From positions 185,110 through 249,109 of the forward strand of contig PALV01000015.1 in the NCBI GenBank assembly GCA_002706685.1: a DNA stretch of 64,000 nt, written 5' to 3'. Below are positions 37,547 to 46,410 of this stretch, in pieces. Position 1 is the stretch's first letter; every line of letters starts with the position of its first letter. The notes beneath the pieces are model-generated. The model saw only the letters and a program-made list of their open reading frames with translations, did not search any database and was not told the origin of the DNA. The stretch comes from Gammaproteobacteria bacterium. GTDB taxonomy: Bacteria; Pseudomonadota; Gammaproteobacteria; Pseudomonadales; Pseudohongiellaceae. A program made the position numbers and the translations under genes.

Positions 37547-38710
37547 TTAAGCGGTTTCACGGAAGAGCTCCCGTCCGATCAGCATGCGTCGGATCTCCTG
37601 GGTGCCGGCGCCGATTTCGTAGAGCTTGGCGTCGCGGAGCAGGCGGCCGGTGGGGTAGTCGTTGATGTAGCCGTTGCCGCCGAGGATCTGGATGGCATCG
37701 AGCGAAAGTTTAGTGGCGTGGTCGGCGCTGAACAGGATGGCGCCGGCGGCGTCTTTGCGTGTGGTTTCGCCGCGGTCGCAGGCGCGTGCCACAGCGTACA
37801 CATAGGCGCGCGAGGCATTCAGCGCAGTATACATATCGGCGACCTTGCCCTGTATGAACTGAAATTCACCGATCGCCTGACCGAACTGCTTGCGGTCATG
37901 CACGTAAGGTACGACGACATCCAGACAGGCCTGCATGATGCCCAGAGGGCCGCCGGACAGCACTACACGCTCGTAGTCCAGGCCACTCATCAGCACCTGC
38001 ACACCACGGTTTTCGCCGCCCAGAATATTGGTCGCTGGCACCCGGCAATCGGCGAACACAAGCTCGCAGGTGTTGGACCCACGCATGCCCAGTTTGTCGA
38101 GTTTGGGGGAGCGGCTGAAACCCGGCGCGTCGCGCTCTACAATGAACGCAGTGATGCCGTGCGGCCCGGCGCTGGCGTCGGTTTTGGCGTAGATGACGTA
38201 AACGTTTGCATCCGGACCATTGGTGATCCACATCTTGCTGCCATTCAGCACAAAATGATCGCCATCGCGTTTGGCTGACAGCTGCATGCTCACCACATCG
38301 GACCCGGCATTGTGCTCACTCATGGCCAGTGCGCCCACATGCTCGCCGCTGATCAGACCCGGTAGATACTTTGCCCGCTGCTCGTCAGTGCCATTACGAT
38401 AGATCTGATTGACACAAAGGTTTGAGTGCGCGCCGTAGCTCAGCCCGACACTGGCAGATGCACGGCTGATTTCTTCCTGCACCACCACATGCGCCAGATA
38501 ACCCATATCAGCGCCGCCATATTCCTCAGACACGGTAATACCCAGTAAACCCAGGTCACCCATTTTGCGCCACAGCTCGGCAGGAAACTGATTACTGCGA
38601 TCAATTTCGGCTGCAAGGGGCGCAATCTCACGTGCTGCAAACTGCTGCACCTGTTCCTGCAGCATGCGCAGGCTTTCGTCGAAGTCGAAGCTTAGTTGGG
38701 GGTAGTGCAT
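37547..38710 (-). CDS. liuA: Isovaleryl-CoA dehydrogenase
   Basis: An FAD acyl-CoA dehydrogenase of 387 residues, the first enzyme of the liu operon. [44 protein letters not shown] and the C-terminal [18 protein letters not shown] are family hallmarks. The catalytic Glu of isovaleryl-CoA dehydrogenases lies in the unusual position seen here, [15 protein letters not shown] (about 244). No MerR-type LiuR regulator is found upstream, unlike Pseudomonas. Confidence 0.93.
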   Translation of the reverse strand: MHYPQLSFDFDESLRMLQEQVQQFAAREIAPLAAEIDRSNQFPAELWRKMGDLGLLGITVSEEYGGADMGYLAHVVVQEEISRASASVGLSYGAHSNLCVNQIYRNGTDEQRAKYLPGLISGEHVGALAMSEHNAGSDVVSMQLSAKRDGDHFVLNGSKMWITNGPDANVYVIYAKTDASAGPHGITAFIVERDAPGFSRSPKLDKLGMRGSNTCELVFADCRVPATNILGGENRGVQVLMSGLDYERVVLSGGPLGIMQACLDVVVPYVHDRKQFGQAIGEFQFIQGKVADMYTALNASRAYVYAVARACDRGETTRKDAAGAILFSADHATKLSLDAIQILGGNGYINDYPTGRLLRDAKLYEIGAGTQEIRRMLIGRELFRETA

Positions 38711-38750
38711 GGGTGCGCTCTCATTCTAATTTTAGTTCGGGCTTGACCCG

Positions 38751-38779
38751 ATTCTAAACCAAAACTGAACGGATTCACA
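38751..38779 (-). promoter_or_regulatory. Candidate promoter of the liu operon
   Basis: On the minus strand, TGTGAA (38779-38774) and TAGAAT (38756-38751) at 17-base spacing, about 40 bases before the liuA ATG. A small hairpin TCGGG-CTTGA-CCCGA (38737-38751) lies between it and the start. No LiuR-type palindrome was recognised. Confidence 0.35.
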
Positions 38780-38825
38780 CAACACCCACCGGGATCGCGT
38801 AGGCAGGCCAGCATCTTTTGGAAGC

Positions 38826-39058
38826 GGGACGGGAGGCGGGTGTCAGATCTCGCCCGGATCGCATCCTTTCACCTGGCGCCCGGCGGTGCGGGTCTCGACC
38901 TCGCTCGCTGCGCGGGCTCGGGACTCGAACAGTCCTACCCGCTGATCGGGCGCCATGCAAAAGGATAAAGCGCGCCAACCACCATGGATGGCGGGAATGC
39001 AGGTTTTGCAGGAGCAAAAACCTGTCTGATTGATATTCTGACACCCACCTCCCGTCCC
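38826..39058 (-). repeat. Structured intergenic element (family 1), copy 2, with extra hairpin
   Basis: Inverse orientation to the other two copies. The terminal inverted repeat is 22 bases (38826-38847 with 39037-39058, one mismatch). The core reads on the minus strand through ctttatccttttgc, the stem tggcgcccg / cgggcgcca, GGACT-gttcg-AGTCC, and gtgaaaggatgcgatccggg. Compared with the others it carries about 60 extra bases (about 38977-39036) between one terminal arm and the core, including a hairpin caggttttgc / gcaaaaacctg (39000-39024). Confidence 0.85.
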
Positions 39059-39294
39059 TTGTGCCAACGTCGATCTGTCAGCTGCCGCCACCGCTCTCCC
39101 TCTGCATTGTTGCAGCGAATCAGTTTACTTTTGAAAGAGGGAATCGGACGGTTTCGTGAGCGTTGAAGCATGCTTTGGCGCAGGCGACAGGTCAATCAGC
39201 GTCATTTGTACCAAGCTCTATTCGCAGACAAACACCGAAAACAGGTAATGGTTAGCGATTTCCACATAGCTCAAAGATGGCACTAGGGCAGGTG

Positions 39295-39460
39295 AGGGGG
39301 TATCAGCGCTTGCCCAATCAGGGCGCGTTTATCCTTTTGCCGGTCACCCGATAAGCGGGCGGGACTGTCCGAGTCCTGAGCGGCGTAGCCGCGAAGTCGA
39401 GTTCCCCCCCGCCGGGTGACCGGTGAAAGGATGCGATCCGGGCAAGCGCTGATACCCCCT
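39295..39460 (+). repeat. Structured intergenic element (family 1), copy 3
   Basis: 166 bases with a perfect 21-base terminal inverted repeat (39295-39315 with 39440-39460) whose sequence is unrelated to that of copy 1. The core is nearly identical to copy 1, including gcgcgtttatccttttgc and a ccggtcacccg / cgggtgaccgg stem where copy 1 has ccggacacccg / cgggtgtccgg. It ends 82 bases before the chemoreceptor stop codon. Confidence 0.88.
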
Positions 39461-39542
39461 TGCCGGACCGCTGTTCAATTATGCGAAAAAGAAGCCGGTG
39501 AGCAGGCGGTACATCGTGCCTGCCGACCGGCTTGAGGAGCGA

Positions 39543-41090
39543 TCAACGCGATGAAAACTGACGAACAAGCTCATGCATGGCAGAGATATCCTGCGCCAGA
39601 CGCTTGCTGGAGTCCGCAGTCGAACGCGAGGCCTCACTGGTGCGCTCCGACTGCGTCTGAATATTAACGATATTGCGGTTCACCTCTTCAGCCACCGCGC
39701 TCTGCTCTTCCACAGCAGTTGCCACCTGGAAGGTCATGTTGCGGATTTCCGAGACGGCCCGGCTGATTGCGCTGTAGGCATTGCCGGCGTCCTGGTTGAA
39801 CTTGACGCAGTGCTTGGCCTTGTCCTGGGCGCTGGCAATCGAGTCCACGCAGCTTTGCGTGCTGCCCTGGATGCGGTTAATGATGTCCTTGATCTGCACT
39901 GTGGAGTTCTGGGTACGCTGCGCCAGAGTGCGGACTTCATCGGCTACCACTGCGAAGCCCCGGCCCTGTTCGCCGGCGCGAGCAGCCTCAATCGCCGCGT
40001 TCAGAGCCAGCAGGTTGGTCTGCTCGGCGATACCGTTGATCACCTCGATGACAGAGCCAATCGCGTTGCTGTCATTGCCCAGCTCCTGAATCATGCGGGT
40101 AATGTCATCAATATTCGCTGCCAGTTGTGTCGTTGCCGACAGACTTTCATCAATCGAGTGACGGCCGTCTCCAACGCTCTGGTCAGCCTGTTCTGCGGCT
40201 GTGGAGGTGTTGGCGGTATTACTGGCCACTTCATGAATGGCGCTGGACATTTCTGTTACAGCTGAGGAAACAGAGTCGATTTCCGCCTGCTGCTGTCCAA
40301 TGGCCTGATCGGTGGCAGCGACTGCCTTGCTCGCCTGGTCTGCAAGGCGGTCGAGGCTGGCGGCCGATTCGTCGACACGTTTAAGAATTGTCGTGACTTC
40401 CGAACTGAGCTTTTTCATGGCCAGTTCTACGGTGCCAAGCTCATTCTTGTGGCCGGTGTAGACGGCGCGCGAGAGTCTGTCACTGGCGATTTTTTCGGCA
40501 GCTTCGATCAGCGGGTTCATCTGGGCAAGCAGGACTGCGCCCGCTGCCACACCACCCACAGCACCAAGGGCTGCCAGGGTCCAGCCCAGAGCGCCACTGA
40601 GCGCTGGCACGGTCAATGCGGCAATCACGACCAGCAGGCTGAGAACCTGGGCCGCAAGTATGCTTTGACGCCATCCAATGGGTGCATTCAGGCTAACGGA
40701 TGCGCCACTGCGCAGGCGGGCGTAAAGGCTGCTGGCAGCTTTCACGTGTTTCTCGTCTGGCACTGAGCGGACAGACTGGTAGCCAGTCACCTTGCCGTTT
40801 TCAAAAACTGGCGTGACGTAGGCATCCACCCAGTAATAGTCACCGTTCTTGCAGGCGTTTTTGACCATGCCCATCCACGGCTTGCCGCGCTGAACGGTTC
40901 CCCACAGGGATTTGAATGCTTCTTTGGGCATATCCGGATGGCGCACGATGTTGTGCGGAGAGCCGATCAGCTCCTTCTCGGAATAGCCTGATATTTTTAT
41001 GAATTCTGGGTTTGCGTAACGAATATAGCTGTTCAGGTCGGTCGTGGAAACCAGCTTTTCGTTAGTGGAGAATAACTTGCGTTCGGCCAT
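39543..41090 (-). CDS. PAS-domain methyl-accepting chemotaxis protein (Aer-like), copy 2
   Basis: A 515-residue paralogue of the receptor at 19754-21334. PAS residues [33 protein letters not shown] and [11 protein letters not shown] correspond closely. Two adjacent membrane helices (about 148-200), a linker, and the receptor tip [20 protein letters not shown] follow. There is no periplasmic sensor. Sharing the [10 protein letters not shown] segment suggests the same cofactor class. The gene lies downstream of the GGDEF/EAL gene on the same strand with a 75-base gap, so both may be co-transcribed. Confidence 0.9.
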   Translation of the reverse strand: MAERKLFSTNEKLVSTTDLNSYIRYANPEFIKISGYSEKELIGSPHNIVRHPDMPKEAFKSLWGTVQRGKPWMGMVKNACKNGDYYWVDAYVTPVFENGKVTGYQSVRSVPDEKHVKAASSLYARLRSGASVSLNAPIGWRQSILAAQVLSLLVVIAALTVPALSGALGWTLAALGAVGGVAAGAVLLAQMNPLIEAAEKIASDRLSRAVYTGHKNELGTVELAMKKLSSEVTTILKRVDESAASLDRLADQASKAVAATDQAIGQQQAEIDSVSSAVTEMSSAIHEVASNTANTSTAAEQADQSVGDGRHSIDESLSATTQLAANIDDITRMIQELGNDSNAIGSVIEVINGIAEQTNLLALNAAIEAARAGEQGRGFAVVADEVRTLAQRTQNSTVQIKDIINRIQGSTQSCVDSIASAQDKAKHCVKFNQDAGNAYSAISRAVSEIRNMTFQVATAVEEQSAVAEEVNRNIVNIQTQSERTSEASRSTADSSKRLAQDISAMHELVRQFSSR

Positions 41091-41165
41091 TTTGCGTGTC
41101 TCGCTCTATGACAGGGATTGTCAAAATAGCTAACGGCAATGGCCTGCAAAACTTGAATAATATCC

Positions 41166-44123
41166 CTACAAATTTTGTGTTTGTTTCAGGTGCCAGCTTG
41201 CAAACTCATCAGACGGCACTGGTCGATGATAGAAGAAGCCCTGAATCTGATCGCACTGGTACCGGCTTAGCAGTGCCAGCTGATCCGGTGTTTCCACTCC
41301 TTCGGCAACTACCGCCATTCCCAGTGTCTTGCCCATGGAGATGATGGCCTTGCTGATTGCCTGGTCTTCCCGGCTGTTGGCCAGGTCGCGGACAAAGGCG
41401 CGATCGATCTTCAGAGTGTCGATAGGGTAGTGGCGCAACTGGCCCAGCGATGAATAGCCTGTTCCAAAATCATCCAGGGCGAAACGTACGCCAGTGTCCT
41501 TGATAGCCTTGATCACAGCAATGGCATGCTCCGGATTCTGTATCATCAGGCTTTCGGTGATCTCCAGCTCCAGGCGCTGCGGGTCAATACTGGCGGCGCG
41601 TAAAGCATTGATGATGAACTTGCCAAGCTCCGGGTAATTAAATTGTCTGGCCGACAGATTGACCGCCAGATTCAGCGGCGGCAGATTCAGTGTGTCCCAC
41701 TCGTGAAGCTGTTTTATGGCCTGCGTGATGGCCCATTCGCCGATGGGAATGATCAGTCCGTTATCTTCGGCAATCGGGATGAACTGACTGGGTGACACAT
41801 CGCCCAGCTCTGGGTGATGCCAGCGCAGCAGCGCTTCAACCCCGACCGCCTGGCCAGTGTTCATGTCCAGTTTGGCCTGGTAGTTCAGACTCAGCTGATC
41901 GTGCTGCAGCGCCTGGCGCAATTGCAGTGACAGCCCGGCTCGGCGCTGGGTGTGCTGATGCAGCTCGGCGGAATAGCAGTGCACGTTGTTGCGGCCATCT
42001 TCTTTGGCGGCATACATGGCTGTGTCTGCATGATTCATCAGTTCTTCTTCATTAAACGCATCAATGCCAAACAGGCTGACACCAATGCTGCAGCCGACCA
42101 TGAATTCACGGTCATCCACTTTCACGGGCTGTGAGAAGGTTTCAAGAATATGGTTGGCAGTGGTCAGCGCCAGTCCACGTGCGCTGACCTTGTGCAGCAG
42201 GACCACAAATTCGTCGCCGCCCAGTCGGGCTACTATGTCGCTGCTGCGCAGTGGTTGGCGAAGTCGCTTGGCAACTTCCACCAGCAGCCGGTCGCCCGCA
42301 TGATGCCCGTAGGTGTCATTGACAGTTTTAAAGCGATCCAGATCGATGAACAGCACGGCAAAGGCATTATCTTTGTAGCGGCTGGCGGTGCGGGTTGCGT
42401 TGCGCAGCAGCTCGGTGAACATCACGCGATTGGGCAGGCCTGTCAGGGTGTCGTGAGTGGCCAGATGACGAATGCGGTTGTCAGCGCGCTTTTTGTCGGA
42501 GATGTCGCGGGATATTCCGCGATAACCGGAGAACTTCTGCTGATCATCAAAAATGGGTTCACCAGCCAGTGACAGGTGATAAACCTGGCCCTCCGAATTG
42601 GTGAACGAAAATTCAAAGTCGCGGAAGGCTTTTTCCTGGCGCAACAGGCGACGGAAACGTCGCCAGTTCATGGTATCTGCCCGCACGCCCGGCATATTCC
42701 ATAAATGCCGTCCTATCAGTGTGCGCACCGCCTTCTGGTTGCTTTCACCAATAATGCGCCCCTCGTACTGGATGAAGTGCAGGCCGGCATCCATCTCCCA
42801 GTAGAAATCGGAGGTCAGGCTGGTCAGGCTGCGAAAGCGCTGTTCATTGCGTCGGATGGCTTCTGCTGCCCGCTGCTGTTCTTCGTCGGCGGCAAAACTG
42901 TCCAGCGCAAAGGAAATATTGTCGGCCATGCTCTGCAGGATGGACTGGTTCTGCGCGTCAAAAGTGTCAACCGGCCCGGCGTAGAACAGCATCACTGCGA
43001 TGCACTGCTTGCGCTCGAACAGTGGGTAGGCGGCGGCACTGCCGATGTCGAACTGGCGAGCCAGGTCATGCCATGGACTGGTGCGCGGATCATTTTTGAA
43101 ATCGTTGCTGCTTTGCGCCTTGCCGCTACGAAAAGCCTCACTGGTCAGGCCGCGGCCCTCTGGTATGTCGGGGGTCGTGGTAACCAGTACCTTTTCGGGC
43201 TGGCGGGTATAGTTGCCGGCGTTGGCAATGGCCTTGAAGCGACCGCTTTTGAGGGGAGCCAGTATTGATGCAGTCGTGAACAGGCCTGATGACACGGCCG
43301 CTGCACAGACATCCTCAAACAGATCCTGGCGGCTTTCGGCGCGCAGAATGGCCTCGTTGGTCAGGCTCAGCGCCGAGAAAATACGCTGCAGCCTCAGGGC
43401 GCGATTTTCTGCCTGCTTACGGGCAGTGATGTCACGGCCTACACCAATGATCACCCAGCGCCCCTGAATCTCCGTGGCGCGGCTGTAAATCTCGATAATG
43501 GCTTCGCTGCCGTCAGAGCGCCGCAGTCGGCGCTCGATACGGCTGCTGACACCCTGTTTGATTAGCCGGTCATAACGCTCTGTCAGTTCGGCTTCAGAGA
43601 AACCCATTATTTTGCCCGGGCTTTGAGAGATAAGCTCGTCGCGGCTGACTTCCAGACTCAGACAGGCAGTGTCATTGGCGTCAATGAAGGTGAGTGATTC
43701 GCGATCGACCAGAAAAATCATGTCCAGCGACATGTCCATGGCGGCACGAAAGCGCTCCAGGTCGGCATCGTGGCTGCGCACACTGGTAATGTCGACAGCC
43801 ATGCATTCGTAATGGCTGAACTTGCCACGCTGATCCATCACCGGCGTAGCGGCGATCTGCAGATAGCGGTGACCCTCGTCTGTATTGACGCGGCATTGCC
43901 AGCGCCTGAAGGTATTGCCGCCCTGCAGCTGTTTGAGCCAGGCGTCCCGGTCTTCAAGGGCGATCAACTGGTCAAAGCTGTGCTGTCGCAACTGTCTGGC
44001 AACTGCGTCTGTACTGGCAGAAAAACTGGCCACCTGATGGCAACGGCCGTCGGCCTCCTGGCACCAGTAGAGGTCGGTGCAAAGAGAAAGCAGGGTATGC
44101 TGCGGTTGCAGGGCAGGGGGCAT
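41166..44123 (-). CDS. PAS-PAS-GAF-PAS-GGDEF-EAL cyclic-di-GMP enzyme
   Basis: A 985-residue cytoplasmic protein with no membrane helix. N-terminal PAS-like segments occupy about 1-240, a GAF domain about 245-410, a further PAS about 430-550, GGDEF about 555-720 and EAL about 730-975. The cyclase motif RLGGDEFVVLL is intact and an inhibitory-site RSSD sits five residues before GGDEF. The phosphodiesterase residues are also intact: VEALLRW, NLSARQF, ELEITES, LDDFGTGYSS, LKIDRAFV, VAEGVET and QGFFYHRP. It could therefore run either reaction, chosen by its sensors. Confidence 0.92.
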   Translation of the reverse strand: MPPALQPQHTLLSLCTDLYWCQEADGRCHQVASFSASTDAVARQLRQHSFDQLIALEDRDAWLKQLQGGNTFRRWQCRVNTDEGHRYLQIAATPVMDQRGKFSHYECMAVDITSVRSHDADLERFRAAMDMSLDMIFLVDRESLTFIDANDTACLSLEVSRDELISQSPGKIMGFSEAELTERYDRLIKQGVSSRIERRLRRSDGSEAIIEIYSRATEIQGRWVIIGVGRDITARKQAENRALRLQRIFSALSLTNEAILRAESRQDLFEDVCAAAVSSGLFTTASILAPLKSGRFKAIANAGNYTRQPEKVLVTTTPDIPEGRGLTSEAFRSGKAQSSNDFKNDPRTSPWHDLARQFDIGSAAAYPLFERKQCIAVMLFYAGPVDTFDAQNQSILQSMADNISFALDSFAADEEQQRAAEAIRRNEQRFRSLTSLTSDFYWEMDAGLHFIQYEGRIIGESNQKAVRTLIGRHLWNMPGVRADTMNWRRFRRLLRQEKAFRDFEFSFTNSEGQVYHLSLAGEPIFDDQQKFSGYRGISRDISDKKRADNRIRHLATHDTLTGLPNRVMFTELLRNATRTASRYKDNAFAVLFIDLDRFKTVNDTYGHHAGDRLLVEVAKRLRQPLRSSDIVARLGGDEFVVLLHKVSARGLALTTANHILETFSQPVKVDDREFMVGCSIGVSLFGIDAFNEEELMNHADTAMYAAKEDGRNNVHCYSAELHQHTQRRAGLSLQLRQALQHDQLSLNYQAKLDMNTGQAVGVEALLRWHHPELGDVSPSQFIPIAEDNGLIIPIGEWAITQAIKQLHEWDTLNLPPLNLAVNLSARQFNYPELGKFIINALRAASIDPQRLELEITESLMIQNPEHAIAVIKAIKDTGVRFALDDFGTGYSSLGQLRHYPIDTLKIDRAFVRDLANSREDQAISKAIISMGKTLGMAVVAEGVETPDQLALLSRYQCDQIQGFFYHRPVPSDEFASWHLKQTQNL

Positions 44124-44191
44124 CAGGTCTTATTTTTATGTTGTTGGTTTATTCCTGTACTGTCGACCACATTACATGTAACAGACAGATG

Positions 44192-44218
44192 GGCCTTGTC
44201 ACAGATTGTGACAAGGCC
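44192..44218. terminator. Perfect 12-bp hairpin between aminotransferase and GGDEF/EAL genes
   Basis: GGCCTTGTCACA (44192-44203) and its exact complement (44207-44218) around a GAT loop, 48 bases after the aminotransferase stop. There is no following T-run. It may end the upstream transcript or act as an operator for the downstream gene; a separate palindrome TTACATGTAA is at 44172-44181. Confidence 0.5.
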
Positions 44219-44265
44219 GCTAATCTAGCAGGGAAATATTGATATGCCAAGCGTTCGTTCGATAT

Positions 44266-45456
44266 TTAAGCAGGCAGGCTGGAGCAGGCTTTATCCAGTG
44301 AATTCAAGGCCTCATCGATCTCCCGAGGGCTGACCACCAGAGGTGGCAACAGGCGTATGGAGTTGCCGCCGGCTTTCACCGCCAGCAGGTGATTTTTCTG
44401 CATGGCCTTGATCAGATCGGCGTTGCTGGCCACGCAGCGCAGGCCCACCATCAGGCCCAGGCCGGTGTGTTCGGCCAGCACTTTGGGATAACGTTTAATC
44501 AGCTCATCCAGCCCGGCGCGCAGCTGGGTGGATCGCTCGGTGACCGTCTCCAGAAAACCCTGGTCAGTCAGCACATCCATCACTGCATTACCCACAGAAG
44601 TTGCCAGTGGGTTACCGCCGAAGGTGCTGCCGTGGGTGCCGGCCGTCATGACCTCGGCTACCCGCTCGGTCGACAGGCAGGCGCCAATTGGAAATCCGCC
44701 GCCCAGCCCCTTGGCGGAGGCCAGTACGTCGGGTGTCACGCCCAGCGCCTCGTGGGCAAACAGATAGCCGGTGCGGCCCATGCCGGACTGTACTTCATCA
44801 AACATCAACAGAATGCCATGCTCGTCACACAGTGCCCGGACTGCTTTCAGGTATTCGGCGGTGACGGGGCGAATGCCACCTTCACCCTGCACCGGCTCCA
44901 GAATCACGCCGGCTGTTTGTTCTGTCACGGCCTGACGCAGGGCCTCCAGGTCACCAAAGGGCACCTGATCAAAACCACCGTCGCCGACCAGGAATCCCTC
45001 AGTGTGCAGCGGGTTGCGGCAGGCGGCCACCGGTGCCAGTGTGCGGCCATGAAAAGACTGCGCCAGCGTAATGATGCGCACGCGTTCCTTGCGGCCATGA
45101 TGGTAGTGAAAGCGGCGCATCATCTTGAAACCACACTCAACCGCTTCGGTGCCAGAGTTGGCGAAAAACACGCGATCGGCAAAACTTTTTTCAACCAGGC
45201 GCTTCGCCAGCCGCTCAGTGGGAATATTGCTGAACAGATTGGACGTATGCCACAGGGTTTCGGCCTGGGTTTGCAGCGTGGATACCAGGTGAGGGTGACA
45301 ATGCCCCAGACAGTTCACAGCAATACCAGCGGTGAAATCCAGATAGGCATCGCCGGCTTCGGTATAAAGATAGCACCCCTGACCCCGGCTGAACTGCAGG
45401 TCGGGGTGTCCGTAGTTGGCCATCAAGGCAGATTGATTCTGCATAGCTGAGGTCAT
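44266..45456 (-). CDS. argD: ArgD-like acetylornithine/succinyl-diaminopimelate aminotransferase
   Basis: A PLP class III aminotransferase of 396 residues. YLDFTAGIAVNCLGHCHP (about 34-51), FFANSGTEAVE (about 97), SFHGRT, EPVQGEGGI, FDEVQSGMGRTG with the PLP Asp, and the Lys in ASAKGLGGGFPIGA (about 250) match acetylornithine aminotransferase. I chose the ATG at 45456 (AGGACA upstream); a longer frame begins at 45591. Other arginine genes are absent nearby, so an alternative omega-amino acid substrate remains possible. The gene is divergent from msrA. Confidence 0.85.
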   Translation of the reverse strand: MTSAMQNQSALMANYGHPDLQFSRGQGCYLYTEAGDAYLDFTAGIAVNCLGHCHPHLVSTLQTQAETLWHTSNLFSNIPTERLAKRLVEKSFADRVFFANSGTEAVECGFKMMRRFHYHHGRKERVRIITLAQSFHGRTLAPVAACRNPLHTEGFLVGDGGFDQVPFGDLEALRQAVTEQTAGVILEPVQGEGGIRPVTAEYLKAVRALCDEHGILLMFDEVQSGMGRTGYLFAHEALGVTPDVLASAKGLGGGFPIGACLSTERVAEVMTAGTHGSTFGGNPLATSVGNAVMDVLTDQGFLETVTERSTQLRAGLDELIKRYPKVLAEHTGLGLMVGLRCVASNADLIKAMQKNHLLAVKAGGNSIRLLPPLVVSPREIDEALNSLDKACSSLPA

Positions 45457-45608
45457 TCGCTGTTTGTCCTGTAATCGATTCCTGTTTTCAGACCCATTCA
45501 CTGGATCTTGTGTTCGGTTCAACTCATGGCTGGGCACCTGAGTATGGTATTCTAGGCAGCCTGCCTTCAGATGTATAGCAGGGGTGCACACCCCGGGAGT
45601 ATGTAATC

Positions 45609-46235
45609 ATGTGGTTCAATGACAAAACCAGAATGGTAACGGCCGATGCGGCGCTGCCGGGTCGCGATAAGCCACTGGATATTTCGGGGCGTCACACCGT
45701 CACTGGCAATTCCATGGTGCCACCGCTGCCGGAATCATTGGAAGAGGCCGTGTTCGGCCTAGGCTGCTTCTGGGGAGCTGAGCGGGTTTTCTGGCGCCAG
45801 CCGGGTGTTTTCAGCACCGCTGTTGGTTATGCCGGGGGCTTCACACCTAACCCTACCTACGAAGAAGTGTGCAGCGGACAGACCGGGCATGCTGAGGTGG
45901 TCCGGGTGTTTTTTGATCCGGCCAAAGTCAGTTATGAAGAATTGCTTACTTTGTTCTGGCGCTCTCACAATCCAACCGAAGGTATGCGCCAGGGCAATGA
46001 CCGTGGCACGCAGTATCGCTCCGCCATCTATACCGTCAGTGACAAACAGCTCGAAGCTGCCAAAGCCAGTCTGGACGTGGCTCAGCAACGTCTCAGTGCT
46101 GCCGGTCATGACGCCATCACTACAGAAATCAAGCCACTGGCCGATTTCTATTATGCCGAAGAATATCATCAGCAATATCTGGACAAGAACCCCGCTGGCT
46201 ACTGTGGCATACGCGGGCTTGAGTGTCTGATCTGA
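45609..46235 (+). CDS. msrA: Peptide methionine sulfoxide reductase MsrA
   Basis: Reduces S-methionine sulfoxide in proteins. It is 208 residues with the catalytic [10 protein letters not shown] (about 51-60), [28 protein letters not shown] and EYHQQYL, plus a C-terminal resolving-Cys region ([11 protein letters not shown]). The N-terminal 45-residue extension resembles that of longer proteobacterial MsrA. GGGAG lies 9 bases before the ATG, and a GGGGTG-CA-CACCCC hairpin (45581-45594) sits just upstream of it and might modulate translation. Confidence 0.94.
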   Translation: MWFNDKTRMVTADAALPGRDKPLDISGRHTVTGNSMVPPLPESLEEAVFGLGCFWGAERVFWRQPGVFSTAVGYAGGFTPNPTYEEVCSGQTGHAEVVRVFFDPAKVSYEELLTLFWRSHNPTEGMRQGNDRGTQYRSAIYTVSDKQLEAAKASLDVAQQRLSAAGHDAITTEIKPLADFYYAEEYHQQYLDKNPAGYCGIRGLECLI

Positions 46236-46248
46236 GTGTATTTGGTAT

Positions 46249-46281
46249 TTGTCACAGTAATGTCATCTAAATGTAGATAAT
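46249..46281 (+). promoter_or_regulatory. Pho box and promoter of the 46411 outer-membrane protein
   Basis: Three half-sites at 11-base spacing: TTGTCAC 46249-46255, ATGTCAT 46260-46266, ATGTAGA 46271-46277, with a -10-like GATAAT at 46276-46281 about 10 bases after the second. The layout matches that at 18413-18444. An inverted repeat CGTCAC (46283-46288) / GTGACG (46300-46305) follows. Confidence 0.7.
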
Positions 46282-46410
46282 GCGTCACGCAACTGTCGTG
46301 TGACGAATATTTAACGAGTTTGTGACATGCAGCCATTCGGTCAAGAATCCTGCGTTCAGCGTGCGCGCTGAGTCGGGATTGTTTACCAAGTTAATAAGGG
46401 GAGATCCTAC

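Larger units (their letters stand above)
38711..39542. other. 832-base intergenic region made largely of repeats
   Basis: Between liuA and the second chemoreceptor gene. It holds copies 2 and 3 of the family 1 element in opposite orientations, the liuA promoter candidate, and about 235 bases (39059-39294) in which I see no gene. Short frames here are within the repeats and show no coding character. Confidence 0.7.

Noticed and set aside
29945..39460. Reading the three structured elements as a CRISPR array, integron attC sites or a group II intron
   Set aside because: Copies are kilobases apart and inverted, not regularly spaced; I see no GTTRRRY cassette-site core, no integrase, no reverse transcriptase and no domain V-like hairpin.
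44389..45450. A 353-codon open frame on the plus strand
   Set aside because: Antisense shadow of the aminotransferase gene; no domain or start signal.
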